Below are positions 50,493 through 59,275 of a stretch of 64,000 nucleotides of DNA, piece by piece. Within the stretch, counting starts at the first letter, position 1. Each line of letters starts with the position of its first letter. The notes beneath the pieces are model-generated. The model saw only the letters and a list, made by a program, of their open reading frames with translations, made no database searches and was not told the DNA's origin. A program made the translations under genes and the position numbers. The DNA is from Pseudonocardia alaniniphila (GTDB lineage Bacteria; Actinomycetota; Actinomycetes; Mycobacteriales; Pseudonocardiaceae): positions 1 to 64,000 of the forward strand of contig NZ_JAKXMK010000008.1 in NCBI RefSeq assembly GCF_022524485.1. The letters are read 5' to 3'.

Positions 50493-53400
50493 ATGGACCT
50501 ATTTTCACGCTTCCGCCGGCCACGGCCGGCTTCGGCGCGGCCGGCGACGCCGGCCGCGCCACCGGTCGCTCCGCCGTCCGAATGGAAGAGCGTCGGGCCC
50601 ATACAACGGGTCGTGGCCGCTCCCCAGCGCGTCAGCGACACCGGTGTGAGGGGTCCCGCGACCTTCGCGGATCCGCGGATGTCCAGCAGCGACCTTGGTC
50701 ACAACGTGAGTGCGGACGCGCCGAGCGGGGTGATGCACGGCTTGCTCTTCACGCGGATCGGGCAGCCGCAACCGCTCGACCTGGACATGCCGCCGCTGCC
50801 GGTCGAATCCCGGGCGGCCGAGCCGGCACCGGAGCCCGAGCACCCTGTGGTGAGGGTGCAACGCACGACGAGACCCGGTCGGATGACCTCGGCCGCCCCG
50901 CAGGCCCCCGTCCGACGGTTGGCAGCGGTTACACCCCCTCCCCGGCCTGCACATTCGAACCCGACTGCGGCCTCCCCCGAGGCGGCGGCCACCCCGCCAC
51001 CGCGTCCGGTCGGTGGTCCTGCGAACTCGCCCCCGGACCAGCCGAGCCGCTCGACGCAGAGCGCCCCCTCTCCGCCGCACGCGTCGATCGACGGACAGGC
51101 TCCGGTCCTGCAACGACGAGCCACTCCGGCAGTTCTCTCCTCCCAGCCCGCGCCGGACGTGTCCTCGACACCGGCGGCTGTAACCCCGACCGCTTCGGAG
51201 CCGTCCCGCAGCGACGACACGACGGTCCAGCGCACGTCCACCCCGTCCGGACAGCGACCCGTCGGACTCGGCGCACCGCTCACCAGCACGACCGGGGCTC
51301 CAGGAGGGGAATCGTCCCCGACACCGACCCCTGCCCCGCCCGCATCGCGGAGCGAGAACCATCCGGACAGCCAGCCGCTCCGGACGGTCCGGCGCCGGTC
51401 ACGGATCGGACCGCCCATCTCGCCGACGGCAACGGGCGGCCCGCCCGACACCCACGTGCAGCGCACTGCCACCGGGGCCTCGGCTCCGACACCTCCGACG
51501 CAGACGTTCCGCTCCCCAGCCGGCGCGTCACAGGTGCCCGCCGTACCCGTCACACCACCGGACGCCGAACTAGGCCGCGGGCCGCGCACAACATCCAGTG
51601 ACGGGGGAAGCCAGACGTCCCCCGCCACGGCATCGGGTTCGTCCACGGTGCAGCGCGCGCCCGCAGCACAACCGGTCCATGAGGCCTCCACGGCAACGGC
51701 GAAGGAATCGCAGACGCCGGCCTCGGCAGGCAATGCCACCTCCTCCGCTGCGTCCGCGCCCACGTCGAGCTCAGGTGAGCCCGGCGCGGTGCAGCGCCGA
51801 CCCCTCACGTCCGCGGCTCCTCCCCTGACGGCCGGCGCCCCGGCAACCCCGACGCCGGGCACGTCCGAGACGACCGTGCAACGCGAGGCCGCCGCCCCCC
51901 TCGCGCCTCCGGTACCGTCCGAGACCCGGTTGGCGGCGCCCGGCAGGCCGCTCAGCTCCCCCACAGGCCAGACCACGCCGAACCCCAGTTCAACGGCCAC
52001 ACCCACGTCGGCCTCACGCCGGACCTCCACATCCGCGACCTCCCCGACCTCGCCGTCGACCACCACGCCGGGCACCACGCCGTCGGCCTCTTCCCCGCCC
52101 GTCATCTCCCGATCGGTCGCCTCCCCGTCGACCACCTCGCGGCCGGGGACATCCGCATCCGTGAGCTCTTCGTCGGCCGCCTCCCCATCGGCCAGGTCCA
52201 CATCGGGCACATCCGGGCCTGCCACATCGGCCACGTCCGCGAGCTCACCATCGGCCGCCCCCCGACCGGCCACGTCCACATCAGGCACATCCGGATCCGG
52301 TGCCTCCCACTCGGCCACGTCCAGTTCGGGCACATCCGGAACCGGCGCCTCCCCCTCGACCGGCCCCCGATCGGCCACACCCACGTCCAGCGCATCCGGA
52401 ACCGGCGCCTCACCCTCGGCCACAACCACTGGCACCCCTTCGGCCGGCTCCCGATCGGCCACACCCACATCCAGCACATCCGGAACCGGCGCATCGGCCA
52501 CATCCGCTAGCTCCCCGTCGGCCGCTTCCCTGTCCGGCGCGGCGACCCCGTCGCACGCGGGTGACCCTGCTGCGGTGCAGCGCCGACCCCTCACCTCGGC
52601 GGCACCACCCCTGACCACCACCGCGCCGCCGGCGTCCGCCCCGTCCGCGGCATCCGGTAGCACGACCGAGGGCCGACCGACCTCCCCGTCCGCGACCTCG
52701 ACCTCGACCTCGACCTCGACGTCCGGGGCCGCGGCGCCGTCACCCGTGTCTTTGCCGAGCACCACCGTGCAGCGCGCGATCGGAACTCCCACGACATCGC
52801 CCTCGAGCCGTTCGGCAGCGCCGGGCGACCCGTCACGACCCGCCCCCGACCAGGCCGCGCCCAGCACGACCCGCCCGTCCCCGACGAGCTCGCCGGCGTC
52901 GACCGCGTCCCGGTCGGGGTCACCTTCGGCCACGTCGACGTCGTCCACCTCGTCGAGTACATCGTCCACCTCGTCGAGTACGTCGAACTCGCCGTCGACG
53001 TCGTCGGGTACATCGGCCTCATCAGGTACGTCGGCCTCACCAGGTACGTCGGCCTCACCAGGTACGTCGGCCTCACCAGGTACGTCGGCCTCATCAGGTA
53101 CGTCGGCCTCATCAGGAACGTCGAGCGCGAGCGGGTCGCCCACGTCTTCCACGACGTCGACCTCGTCGGCCGCATCGCGTTCCGGCGAGCCGACTGCGGT
53201 GCAGCGCCGGCCCCTGACCTCGGCGGCGCCACCCCTGACCACCACGACCCCACCGGCTACCGCGCCGTCGCCCGCGACCGGGACCACCGCCGAGGGTCAG
53301 CCGACCATCGCCCCTGCAGGCACCCCCAGGACGGCCTCGACCCCGGTGACCGGGAGCGCCACCGTGCAACGCACGGCCGCCGGTGCCACGACCCCGGCCA

Positions 53401-55736
53401 CACCAGGGCCGGACCGCTCGGCGGCACCCGGTCACTCGCCCACCTCCCCTACCGGTCCAGCCACGCCGGGCATGACGCCGAGCAGCAACTCGGCAACGCC
53501 GCGCCCGGCAAGCTCGTCGACCCCGCCGAGCACGTCCGGTGGGCGGGCCACGTCCGGCGGTTCGTCCACCGGCAGCGCGTCGAGCACGTCCGGCGCGTCC
53601 AGCGAGTCGACGAGGTCCAGCACGTCGACCTCCTCCGGTGGATCGACCACATCGACCACCAGCACGTCGGCCGCATCACCGCCGGGCGGACCCGCGGCGA
53701 TGCAGCGCCGGCCCCTCACCTCCGCGGCGCCGCCCCTGACCGCCACCACCCCGGCGGCCACTACCCCCGCACCCACCGATCCGACGGCAACCAGTCCTAG
53801 GGCCACCAATCCGGCAGCATCCGATCCGGCGGCAACAACGTCGTCGGCCCTCACCCCGCCGGCCAGCTCCCAGTCGGCTAGCTCCCAGTCGGCTAGCTCC
53901 CAGTCGGCTAGCTCCCAGTCGGCTAGCTCCCAGTCGGCTAGCTCCCAGTCGGCTACCCGGCCCGCCGGAACCGGCAGCACCACGGAAAGCCGACAGACCG
54001 CACCGTGGTCCCCCTCGACCACTCCGACCTCCGCAACCGCGTCGCCGGGGTCCGGGTCGGGAACCACGGTGCAACGCGCAGCCGCCTCACCGGCACGAGC
54101 CACGACACCACCGTCGACCCGCTCGGCAACGGGCACGAGCCCCTCCACAGCGGGCCCGGCGGCGGGTGCCGCGGATACCTCCCATCCCTCCAGCACCGCA
54201 CCCTCGTCGTCGACCGCTGCAGGCGCGGCGACGACGGGTACCCGGCCGATCGCCTCCGCGACGCCGCTCACGCCGCAGTCCTCGGGGGCAAACCGCGAGG
54301 CGCCACAGCCCGGGGCCTCGGCGTCCGCTCAGGGCGCTCCACTCGCGTCGTCATCCGGCACGAACGTGCAGCGCCTGGCCGACTCGGACACGTCGGGCCT
54401 CCCGGTTGCCGCTCCCGGCAGGACGGTCAGGCATTCGCCGGTCGCGACGCCCGGTGACGACGCACGAACCGCCACGTCGGGCACCGCGGCTCCGCCACCC
54501 GCGGCACCCGGCACGGGCGGCGGTGCCACCGTGCAACGCAGCACACCGGGTGCCACTACCGCGTCACCCGCCACACCGCCCGCCTCCGCCGTGCAACGCA
54601 GCACAGCACACGTTTCGACGTCGCCATCGAGCACACCGGCCGGCACCGCAGTCCGACGCAGCACGCACGCGGCCGTGGCCGGCCCTGTCCGATCCGCACC
54701 ACCGGGCAGCGGAGCGACCGGCCCGTCGTCGGCCCGGTCCGACGGCCTGGGGCACGTCTCGAGCGCTGTCACGCCGCTGACCTCCGCAAGCGGAGCGTCG
54801 ATGTCGCGCCTCGGCGCGGCGGCGACGGGGCTGTCGGCGTCGACCGCGGTTCAACGGGCGATGGAGAACTCGACCACCTCCGAGTTGCCCGAAGGCTCGT
54901 CGACGGCTTCCCCACCGTCCCGGACGGAGCTGGCACCGTTGCGTGGCATCTCGGTGCTGGGCCTGGCCGAATCCTCGATGAGCGGGGCTCCGGATCCGGC
55001 ACCGACGCCGGGCACGGTGGGATCGGCCGCACCGCAGGCCTCGCCGCCGGCGGTGCAGCTCCGGCGCCGCACCGGCACGTCGACCCCCACCGCATCCACC
55101 AACGCCGGTCCCACTCCGGCAGTAGGGACAGCAGCCACGCCGTCGGGCACCGGCACGGACTCGCCGCCGACGGGATCGGCGGCGGGCGGACTCCCACTGC
55201 CGGGCCTGCCGAACCCGCCCGGCGTGCTGCCCGGTTCCACCGCTCCCCAGGGGAGCGCCGCCGGGCCCGGCATTGCCGAGCCCGGCGGTGTGGCGCCGAC
55301 CGCCGCAGTGCAGCGGTCCCCGGCGGCGGGAGCCTCGACCACGGAATCCGCGGCGGTAGCCCTGACACCGCGGAGCTACCCGGCCCCGCTGCCTGTTCCC
55401 GTCCCGAGCCGGAGACGAGATGAGGCCGCCACGGTGCAGCGGAGCGCCATGGGGATTTCGGCGGCCAACCGCTCGGCCGCACGGCCCTCCACCCCGTCGA
55501 CGAGCAGTTCGAACGCGGCCGTTCAACGCCGGGCTCTGCCGGGCACAGCGCCACCGCCCCAGACCGAGCAGCAGCAACAGGGCGCGGCCCCGACGGGCCG
55601 CGCCCTGCCGTCCGCTGCCGCGAGTCGCCAGGAGCTGGACGAACTGGCTCGCCAGCTCATCGGCCCGCTCTCGCGTCTGCTGAAGGCAGAACTGCGGATG
55701 GACCGTGAACGCAACGGCCGGTTGCGTGACCACTAG
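50493..55736 (+). CDS. Giant (1747-residue) Ser/Thr/Pro/Ala-rich CIS protein with VQR repeats
   Basis: Only the two ends look folded. The N-terminus is MDLFSRFRRPR, then ADPRMSSSDLGHNVSA and VMHGLLFTRIGQPQPLDLDM. The last 45 residues (RQELDELARQLIGPLSRLLK and AELRMDRERNGRLRD) form a helix typical of CIS proteins at this position. Between them about 1500 residues are disordered and carry about 20 VQR motifs. QRRPLTSAAPPLT occurs four times, from residues 433, 695, 903 and 1070. Tandem repeats of 15 and 18 bases lie inside. No signal peptide or enzyme domain. It may be an assembly scaffold, length ruler or surface-exposed spacer; none is shown. Its partner is probably the baseplate or tube. Confidence 0.8.
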   Translation: MDLFSRFRRPRPASARPATPAAPPVAPPSEWKSVGPIQRVVAAPQRVSDTGVRGPATFADPRMSSSDLGHNVSADAPSGVMHGLLFTRIGQPQPLDLDMPPLPVESRAAEPAPEPEHPVVRVQRTTRPGRMTSAAPQAPVRRLAAVTPPPRPAHSNPTAASPEAAATPPPRPVGGPANSPPDQPSRSTQSAPSPPHASIDGQAPVLQRRATPAVLSSQPAPDVSSTPAAVTPTASEPSRSDDTTVQRTSTPSGQRPVGLGAPLTSTTGAPGGESSPTPTPAPPASRSENHPDSQPLRTVRRRSRIGPPISPTATGGPPDTHVQRTATGASAPTPPTQTFRSPAGASQVPAVPVTPPDAELGRGPRTTSSDGGSQTSPATASGSSTVQRAPAAQPVHEASTATAKESQTPASAGNATSSAASAPTSSSGEPGAVQRRPLTSAAPPLTAGAPATPTPGTSETTVQREAAAPLAPPVPSETRLAAPGRPLSSPTGQTTPNPSSTATPTSASRRTSTSATSPTSPSTTTPGTTPSASSPPVISRSVASPSTTSRPGTSASVSSSSAASPSARSTSGTSGPATSATSASSPSAAPRPATSTSGTSGSGASHSATSSSGTSGTGASPSTGPRSATPTSSASGTGASPSATTTGTPSAGSRSATPTSSTSGTGASATSASSPSAASLSGAATPSHAGDPAAVQRRPLTSAAPPLTTTAPPASAPSAASGSTTEGRPTSPSATSTSTSTSTSGAAAPSPVSLPSTTVQRAIGTPTTSPSSRSAAPGDPSRPAPDQAAPSTTRPSPTSSPASTASRSGSPSATSTSSTSSSTSSTSSSTSNSPSTSSGTSASSGTSASPGTSASPGTSASPGTSASSGTSASSGTSSASGSPTSSTTSTSSAASRSGEPTAVQRRPLTSAAPPLTTTTPPATAPSPATGTTAEGQPTIAPAGTPRTASTPVTGSATVQRTAAGATTPATPGPDRSAAPGHSPTSPTGPATPGMTPSSNSATPRPASSSTPPSTSGGRATSGGSSTGSASSTSGASSESTRSSTSTSSGGSTTSTTSTSAASPPGGPAAMQRRPLTSAAPPLTATTPAATTPAPTDPTATSPRATNPAASDPAATTSSALTPPASSQSASSQSASSQSASSQSASSQSASSQSATRPAGTGSTTESRQTAPWSPSTTPTSATASPGSGSGTTVQRAAASPARATTPPSTRSATGTSPSTAGPAAGAADTSHPSSTAPSSSTAAGAATTGTRPIASATPLTPQSSGANREAPQPGASASAQGAPLASSSGTNVQRLADSDTSGLPVAAPGRTVRHSPVATPGDDARTATSGTAAPPPAAPGTGGGATVQRSTPGATTASPATPPASAVQRSTAHVSTSPSSTPAGTAVRRSTHAAVAGPVRSAPPGSGATGPSSARSDGLGHVSSAVTPLTSASGASMSRLGAAATGLSASTAVQRAMENSTTSELPEGSSTASPPSRTELAPLRGISVLGLAESSMSGAPDPAPTPGTVGSAAPQASPPAVQLRRRTGTSTPTASTNAGPTPAVGTAATPSGTGTDSPPTGSAAGGLPLPGLPNPPGVLPGSTAPQGSAAGPGIAEPGGVAPTAAVQRSPAAGASTTESAAVALTPRSYPAPLPVPVPSRRRDEAATVQRSAMGISAANRSAARPSTPSTSSSNAAVQRRALPGTAPPPQTEQQQQGAAPTGRALPSAAASRQELDELARQLIGPLSRLLKAELRMDRERNGRLRDH
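53010..53117 (+). repeat. 18-base tandem repeat (six units) in the giant gene
   Basis: Six units of ACGTCGGCCTCACCAGGT with only a few single-base variants, coding for a GTSAS(S/P) repeat. The repeat length is a multiple of three, so copy changes keep the frame. Near-identity suggests recent expansion. Confidence 0.85.
53865..53954 (+). repeat. 15-base tandem repeat (six identical units) in the giant gene
   Basis: AGCTCCCAGTCGGCT six times, coding for SSQSA repeats. All units look identical at the DNA level, including codon choice, which indicates very recent duplication or gene conversion. Confidence 0.88.
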
Positions 55737-55753
55737 TACCAGGAGAAGGACGA

Positions 55754-56188
55754 ATGTCTGCACCTAAGGATCCCGGCTCGACAGTCTTCTATCGCCTGTC
55801 GATCGACGGGCTGGACCTCGGGCTGTTCAACACCTGCGAGGGATTTTCCGTGCAGGCGCCGGCAGAACAGCACGAAGAGGGCGGCAACAACTCCTTCACC
55901 TGGCATTTCGCGACGCGCCTCAACTACAGCAACATCCGGTTGTCCCGGCCGATCAACGAGGACTCGAACAAGGCCAACCAGTGGATGGAGGCCTCCGTGG
56001 CCGTCGGCTTCCTGCGACCGACCGCGGAGATCACCGCGCTGCGCCCCGACGGATCCGAGGTCTGCTCGTGGGGGCTCAACCAGGTGACACCCGTGAGTTG
56101 GGACGGGCCGCATTTCGACTCGTCCAGTCCAGGAGTGGCGACAGAGACCCTGGAACTCGCCTACCACGGCTTCACCGGACCGTTCTGA
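55754..56188 (+). CDS. Inner tube protein 2 (gp19-like, baseplate-proximal)
   Basis: 144 residues, ATG after AGGAGAAGGACGA. FYRLSIDGLDLGLFNTCEGF and NYSNIRLSRPINEDSNKANQ, with TETLELAYHGF at the end, mark the second tube paralog (Pvc5-like) that joins the tube to the spike hub. It stands directly before the LysM adaptor gene as in other CIS. Confidence 0.93.
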   Translation: MSAPKDPGSTVFYRLSIDGLDLGLFNTCEGFSVQAPAEQHEEGGNNSFTWHFATRLNYSNIRLSRPINEDSNKANQWMEASVAVGFLRPTAEITALRPDGSEVCSWGLNQVTPVSWDGPHFDSSSPGVATETLELAYHGFTGPF

Positions 56189-56191
56189 CCC

Positions 56192-56968
56192 ATGACCAGC
56201 GGCATTGGAAGCAAGCTCAAGAGCGCCGGGCAGAACATCGCGGGATCGGTGCCGGGCCTCGGCAGCTTCGCGGTCTCACACGCCTCGCTGTCGATCTTCC
56301 GCCCGCCCGCATCGGCGGGTGGCGCACTGGGCTCGAAGATCGCCGATGTCGACTTCGAGTACAACCCGGGCCAGGTACAGATGTCCCGGTCCGCCTCGTG
56401 GAGCGCACAGACGGCGGTGACCTTCGACCGCGGCCCCACGCCTGAGTTCCACGGCGCCCAGCCGGCCACGATGAACATCGAGGTCATCCTCGACGGAGGC
56501 ACGTTCGGCGCGATCACCGGCGGTGACGTCGCGAAGAATGTCGACCTGCTGATGTCCTGCTGTGAGGTGGACCCACAGAGTGTGAACAGCAAGCGCCCGT
56601 CACCGCCGTGGGTCAAGCTGTCCTGGGGGTCGCTCAAGGCAGCCCAGTTCACGGCGATCATGACGAGCGTCAACGTGTCGTTCACGAGGTTCAGCCCCGA
56701 CGGCACGCCCAACCGTGCGCGGTGCCAGCTGGCGCTCCAGGAGGTTCCTCAGCCGACCAAGGGCCAGAACCCGACATCCGGGGCGCTCAGCGCGAACCGG
56801 GTGCATTCGGTGGTGGTCGGGGATTCACTGGCGTCGCTGGCCTGGAACGAGTACGGCGACCCCACCGTGTGGCGGGCGATCGCGCGGGCGAACAACATCG
56901 ATGATCCCATGCGGTTGAGACCGGGACGGGAACTCCTGCTGCCCGCCGCCGAGGAGGTGGGCGAATGA
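56192..56968 (+). CDS. LysM-domain baseplate adaptor (Pvc7-like)
   Basis: 258 residues, starting three bases after the tube 2 stop. DVDFEYNPGQVQMSRSASWS is the gp53-like region; the C-terminal LysM module at about 205-255 reads HSVVVGDSLASLAWNEYGDP and ends PMRLRPGRELLLP. This protein links tube and spike hub in the baseplate. The LysM module may contact peptidoglycan or simply be structural. Its stop overlaps the VgrG start (ATGA). Confidence 0.93.
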   Translation: MTSGIGSKLKSAGQNIAGSVPGLGSFAVSHASLSIFRPPASAGGALGSKIADVDFEYNPGQVQMSRSASWSAQTAVTFDRGPTPEFHGAQPATMNIEVILDGGTFGAITGGDVAKNVDLLMSCCEVDPQSVNSKRPSPPWVKLSWGSLKAAQFTAIMTSVNVSFTRFSPDGTPNRARCQLALQEVPQPTKGQNPTSGALSANRVHSVVVGDSLASLAWNEYGDPTVWRAIARANNIDDPMRLRPGRELLLPAAEEVGE

Positions 56969-58833
56969 GCCAGAAGATCTACACCAACATTCTCCAGGTG
57001 AAGCTGAACGGCGCGAAAATGCCGGATCAGCTGGCGCAGCTGATGACGTCCGGCTGGACGGACAGCAGCATGAACCTTCCTTCCGCGTTCGAGCTCACCT
57101 TCTCCGACCCGTACAGCGACGTGACCAAGAACTTCCCGCAGCTGGCAATCGGGACGACCGTCGAGATGTCGGTCATCGCGGATGGCACGCAGTCGAAGAA
57201 GCCGCTGATCACCGGTGACATCACCGCGATGGAGGTGGACGCGGACCGGGCCGGCCGGACGCTCCGGGTCCGCGGCTACGACGCGGCCCACCGGCTGCAG
57301 AGGAACCGCCGGGTCGAGAGCTACAAGAAGATGACGGCCTCAGCGATCGTCCAGAAGATCGCGAAGACCAACAACGTGAAGACCGGCACGATCGACCCGA
57401 CCAAGACCCAGTACGAGCAGGCGACCCAGCCCAACATCACCGACTGGGACTTCATGACCCGGCTGGCCATGGAGAACGACGTCTACGTGTACGTCGACCG
57501 CGACGGCAAGCTCCAGTTCACGAAGCGGCCGCCTGCGTCCGGCGCGCCACCTGACACCACCTCGTCGGAGAAAAGCCCCTTCGTGCTGGAGTTCGGAGCC
57601 AACGCGTTGCGCTGCCGCGTCGGGGTGACGTCGGCCGGCCAGGTGAACACGGCGGAAGTCCGCGGCTGGGACGAGAAGAACAAGACCGCGCTCACCAAGC
57701 AGTCGCCCGCAACGACGACCGACGGCGCGAAGATCGGCGTGACACCGGGCGAGGTCATCAAGAAGTTCGGACAGGCCACGATCACCGGAACGGACATCCC
57801 CTACACCACGCAGCCCGAGGTCACGACCGCGTCCAAGGGGCTCGCCGACGACGTCTCCAGTTCCTTCGCCGAGATGGAGGTGGCGGTCACCGGCACCCCG
57901 GAGCTCGGCCCCGGCGTCCCGGTGGCCCTCAAAGGCGCAGGTGAACCGTTCGAGGGCCAATACACCGTCACCGCGGCCCGGCACGTCTTCGAGACCGGGC
58001 AGCAGTACCTGACATGGGTGGAGGTGAGCGGCCGTCAGATCCGCAGCCTCTACGGGCTCGCCTCGGGAGCGGCGTCGACCACGCCGGTGATCCCCGGGCT
58101 GGCCAACGCGACCGTGACCAACACGCAGGACCCGGACAAGAAAGGACGGGTCAAGCTGAAATTCCCCTGGCTGTCAGACAAGTACGAGAGCGATTGGTGC
58201 CGGGTGGCCCAGCTCGGTGGTGTGGGCGGCGGAGGTTTGATGACGCCTGCGCCCGACGACGAAGTGCTGGTCGGATTCGACCGCGGCTCGCTGGAGCACC
58301 CCTACGTGATCGCCGGCCTCTACAACGGCAAGGACGAGCCCACCAAGGATCCCGATCGGATGGATCCGGTGGACACGGTCGGCAAGGTGAACTGGCGCAG
58401 CATCGCCTCCCGCGAGAAGCACATGATCGAGCTTCTCGACGCTCGGACGAGAGGCAAGATGGGGATCCGGATGCGCACCGGCGACGGTCTCCTCTCGATG
58501 TACCTCGACCAGACGAAGACCACGATCACTGTGGACAGCAAGGGTGCGGTGAGCATCACCGGGGCGCTGAACGTCAGCATCGAGGCGGGCGGCGACCTCG
58601 CTCTCAAGGGTGGTGGCGCGGTGACGATCGGCGCCGGTGGCGCGGTCAACATCACCGCTGGAGCCGAGATCGGACTGAACGCCACCGGCGTGCTCACCAC
58701 CGAGTCGGTGGGCATCACGACCATCAAATCGGTCGGGCCGATCGCCATCGACGCAGGGAGTGCGGTGCAGGTCGGGGCCCCGGACATCACTCTTGTCGGC
58801 ATCGTCACCGCGAACGGGGTGCCGGTCATATGA
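56965..58833 (+). CDS. VgrG-like spike hub protein (Pvc8-like)
   Basis: 622 residues. The gp27-like hub (about 1-370) includes GYDAAHRLQRNRRVESYKKM and FMTRLAMENDVYVYVDRDGK. The gp5-like OB fold follows at about 378-455 (DPDKKGRVKLKFPWLSDKYE, DDEVLVGFDRGSLEHPYVIA). The needle at about 520-622 is a beta-helix of GG-rich repeats (GGDLALKGGGAVTIGAGGAV). It forms the trimeric tip that punctures the target. No extra effector domain. A 12-codon frame overlaps its stop, and gp25 follows. Confidence 0.95.
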   Translation: MSQKIYTNILQVKLNGAKMPDQLAQLMTSGWTDSSMNLPSAFELTFSDPYSDVTKNFPQLAIGTTVEMSVIADGTQSKKPLITGDITAMEVDADRAGRTLRVRGYDAAHRLQRNRRVESYKKMTASAIVQKIAKTNNVKTGTIDPTKTQYEQATQPNITDWDFMTRLAMENDVYVYVDRDGKLQFTKRPPASGAPPDTTSSEKSPFVLEFGANALRCRVGVTSAGQVNTAEVRGWDEKNKTALTKQSPATTTDGAKIGVTPGEVIKKFGQATITGTDIPYTTQPEVTTASKGLADDVSSSFAEMEVAVTGTPELGPGVPVALKGAGEPFEGQYTVTAARHVFETGQQYLTWVEVSGRQIRSLYGLASGAASTTPVIPGLANATVTNTQDPDKKGRVKLKFPWLSDKYESDWCRVAQLGGVGGGGLMTPAPDDEVLVGFDRGSLEHPYVIAGLYNGKDEPTKDPDRMDPVDTVGKVNWRSIASREKHMIELLDARTRGKMGIRMRTGDGLLSMYLDQTKTTITVDSKGAVSITGALNVSIEAGGDLALKGGGAVTIGAGGAVNITAGAEIGLNATGVLTTESVGITTIKSVGPIAIDAGSAVQVGAPDITLVGIVTANGVPVI

Positions 58834-58868
58834 GCGGCGGACACGCGACAGCGGCGGTCCCAGCATGA
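58830..58868 (+). other. Coupled 12-residue mini-ORF between VgrG and gp25 genes
   Basis: ATG overlaps the VgrG stop (ATGA) and its own stop overlaps the gp25 ATG (ATGA), coding MSGGHATAAVPA. It may just pass ribosomes from vgrG to gp25, or be all that is left of a PAAR-like tip gene often found here. Translation is not proven. Confidence 0.4.
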
Positions 58869-59275
58869 CCAGCCAGGCATTCATCGGTGCGGGCTGGGCG
58901 TTCCCCATGCACACCAAGGCCTCCGGCGGCATCTCTCTCGCCACGGGCGAGCGCGAGATCGAGGAAGCGATCAGGCTGATCCTCTCCACCGCGCCGGGAG
59001 AGCGACCCATGCGGCCGGAGTTCGGCTGTGGTGTGCACGACCTGGCCTTCGACCCGATGAACCCGACCACCGCCGGCCGCGTGCGGTTCGAGGTCATGAC
59101 CGCACTCGACCGCTGGGAGCCGCGCATCGAGGTGCTCGACGTTGTCGTCACCGCCGACGAGGAGGACACGGCGACGCTCCTCATCGAGATCCAGTACGAG
59201 ATCCGCGGCACGAACAACCCTCGCAACCTGGTCTTCCCGTACTACGTCATACCTCCCAACGAGAGCGACCTTTAA
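58865..59275 (+). CDS. Baseplate wedge protein, gp25-like (Pvc9-like)
   Basis: 136 residues from the ATG at 58865. FIGAGWAFPMHTKASGGISL, EREIEEAIRLILSTAPGERP and MRPEFGCGVHDLAFDPMN form the gp25/lysozyme-related baseplate signature (the conserved EPR-type loop is RPMRPEFG). It nucleates the sheath at the baseplate. No good ribosome site precedes it, so translation depends on coupling. Its stop shares a base with the next start. Confidence 0.94.
   Translation: MTSQAFIGAGWAFPMHTKASGGISLATGEREIEEAIRLILSTAPGERPMRPEFGCGVHDLAFDPMNPTTAGRVRFEVMTALDRWEPRIEVLDVVVTADEEDTATLLIEIQYEIRGTNNPRNLVFPYYVIPPNESDL

Noticed and set aside
50699-53287. 862-residue open frame on the minus strand opposite the giant CIS gene
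   Set aside because: It mirrors the codon bias of the repeat-rich plus-strand gene and has no ribosome site or known domain; the plus strand fits operon order and the conserved C-terminal helix.
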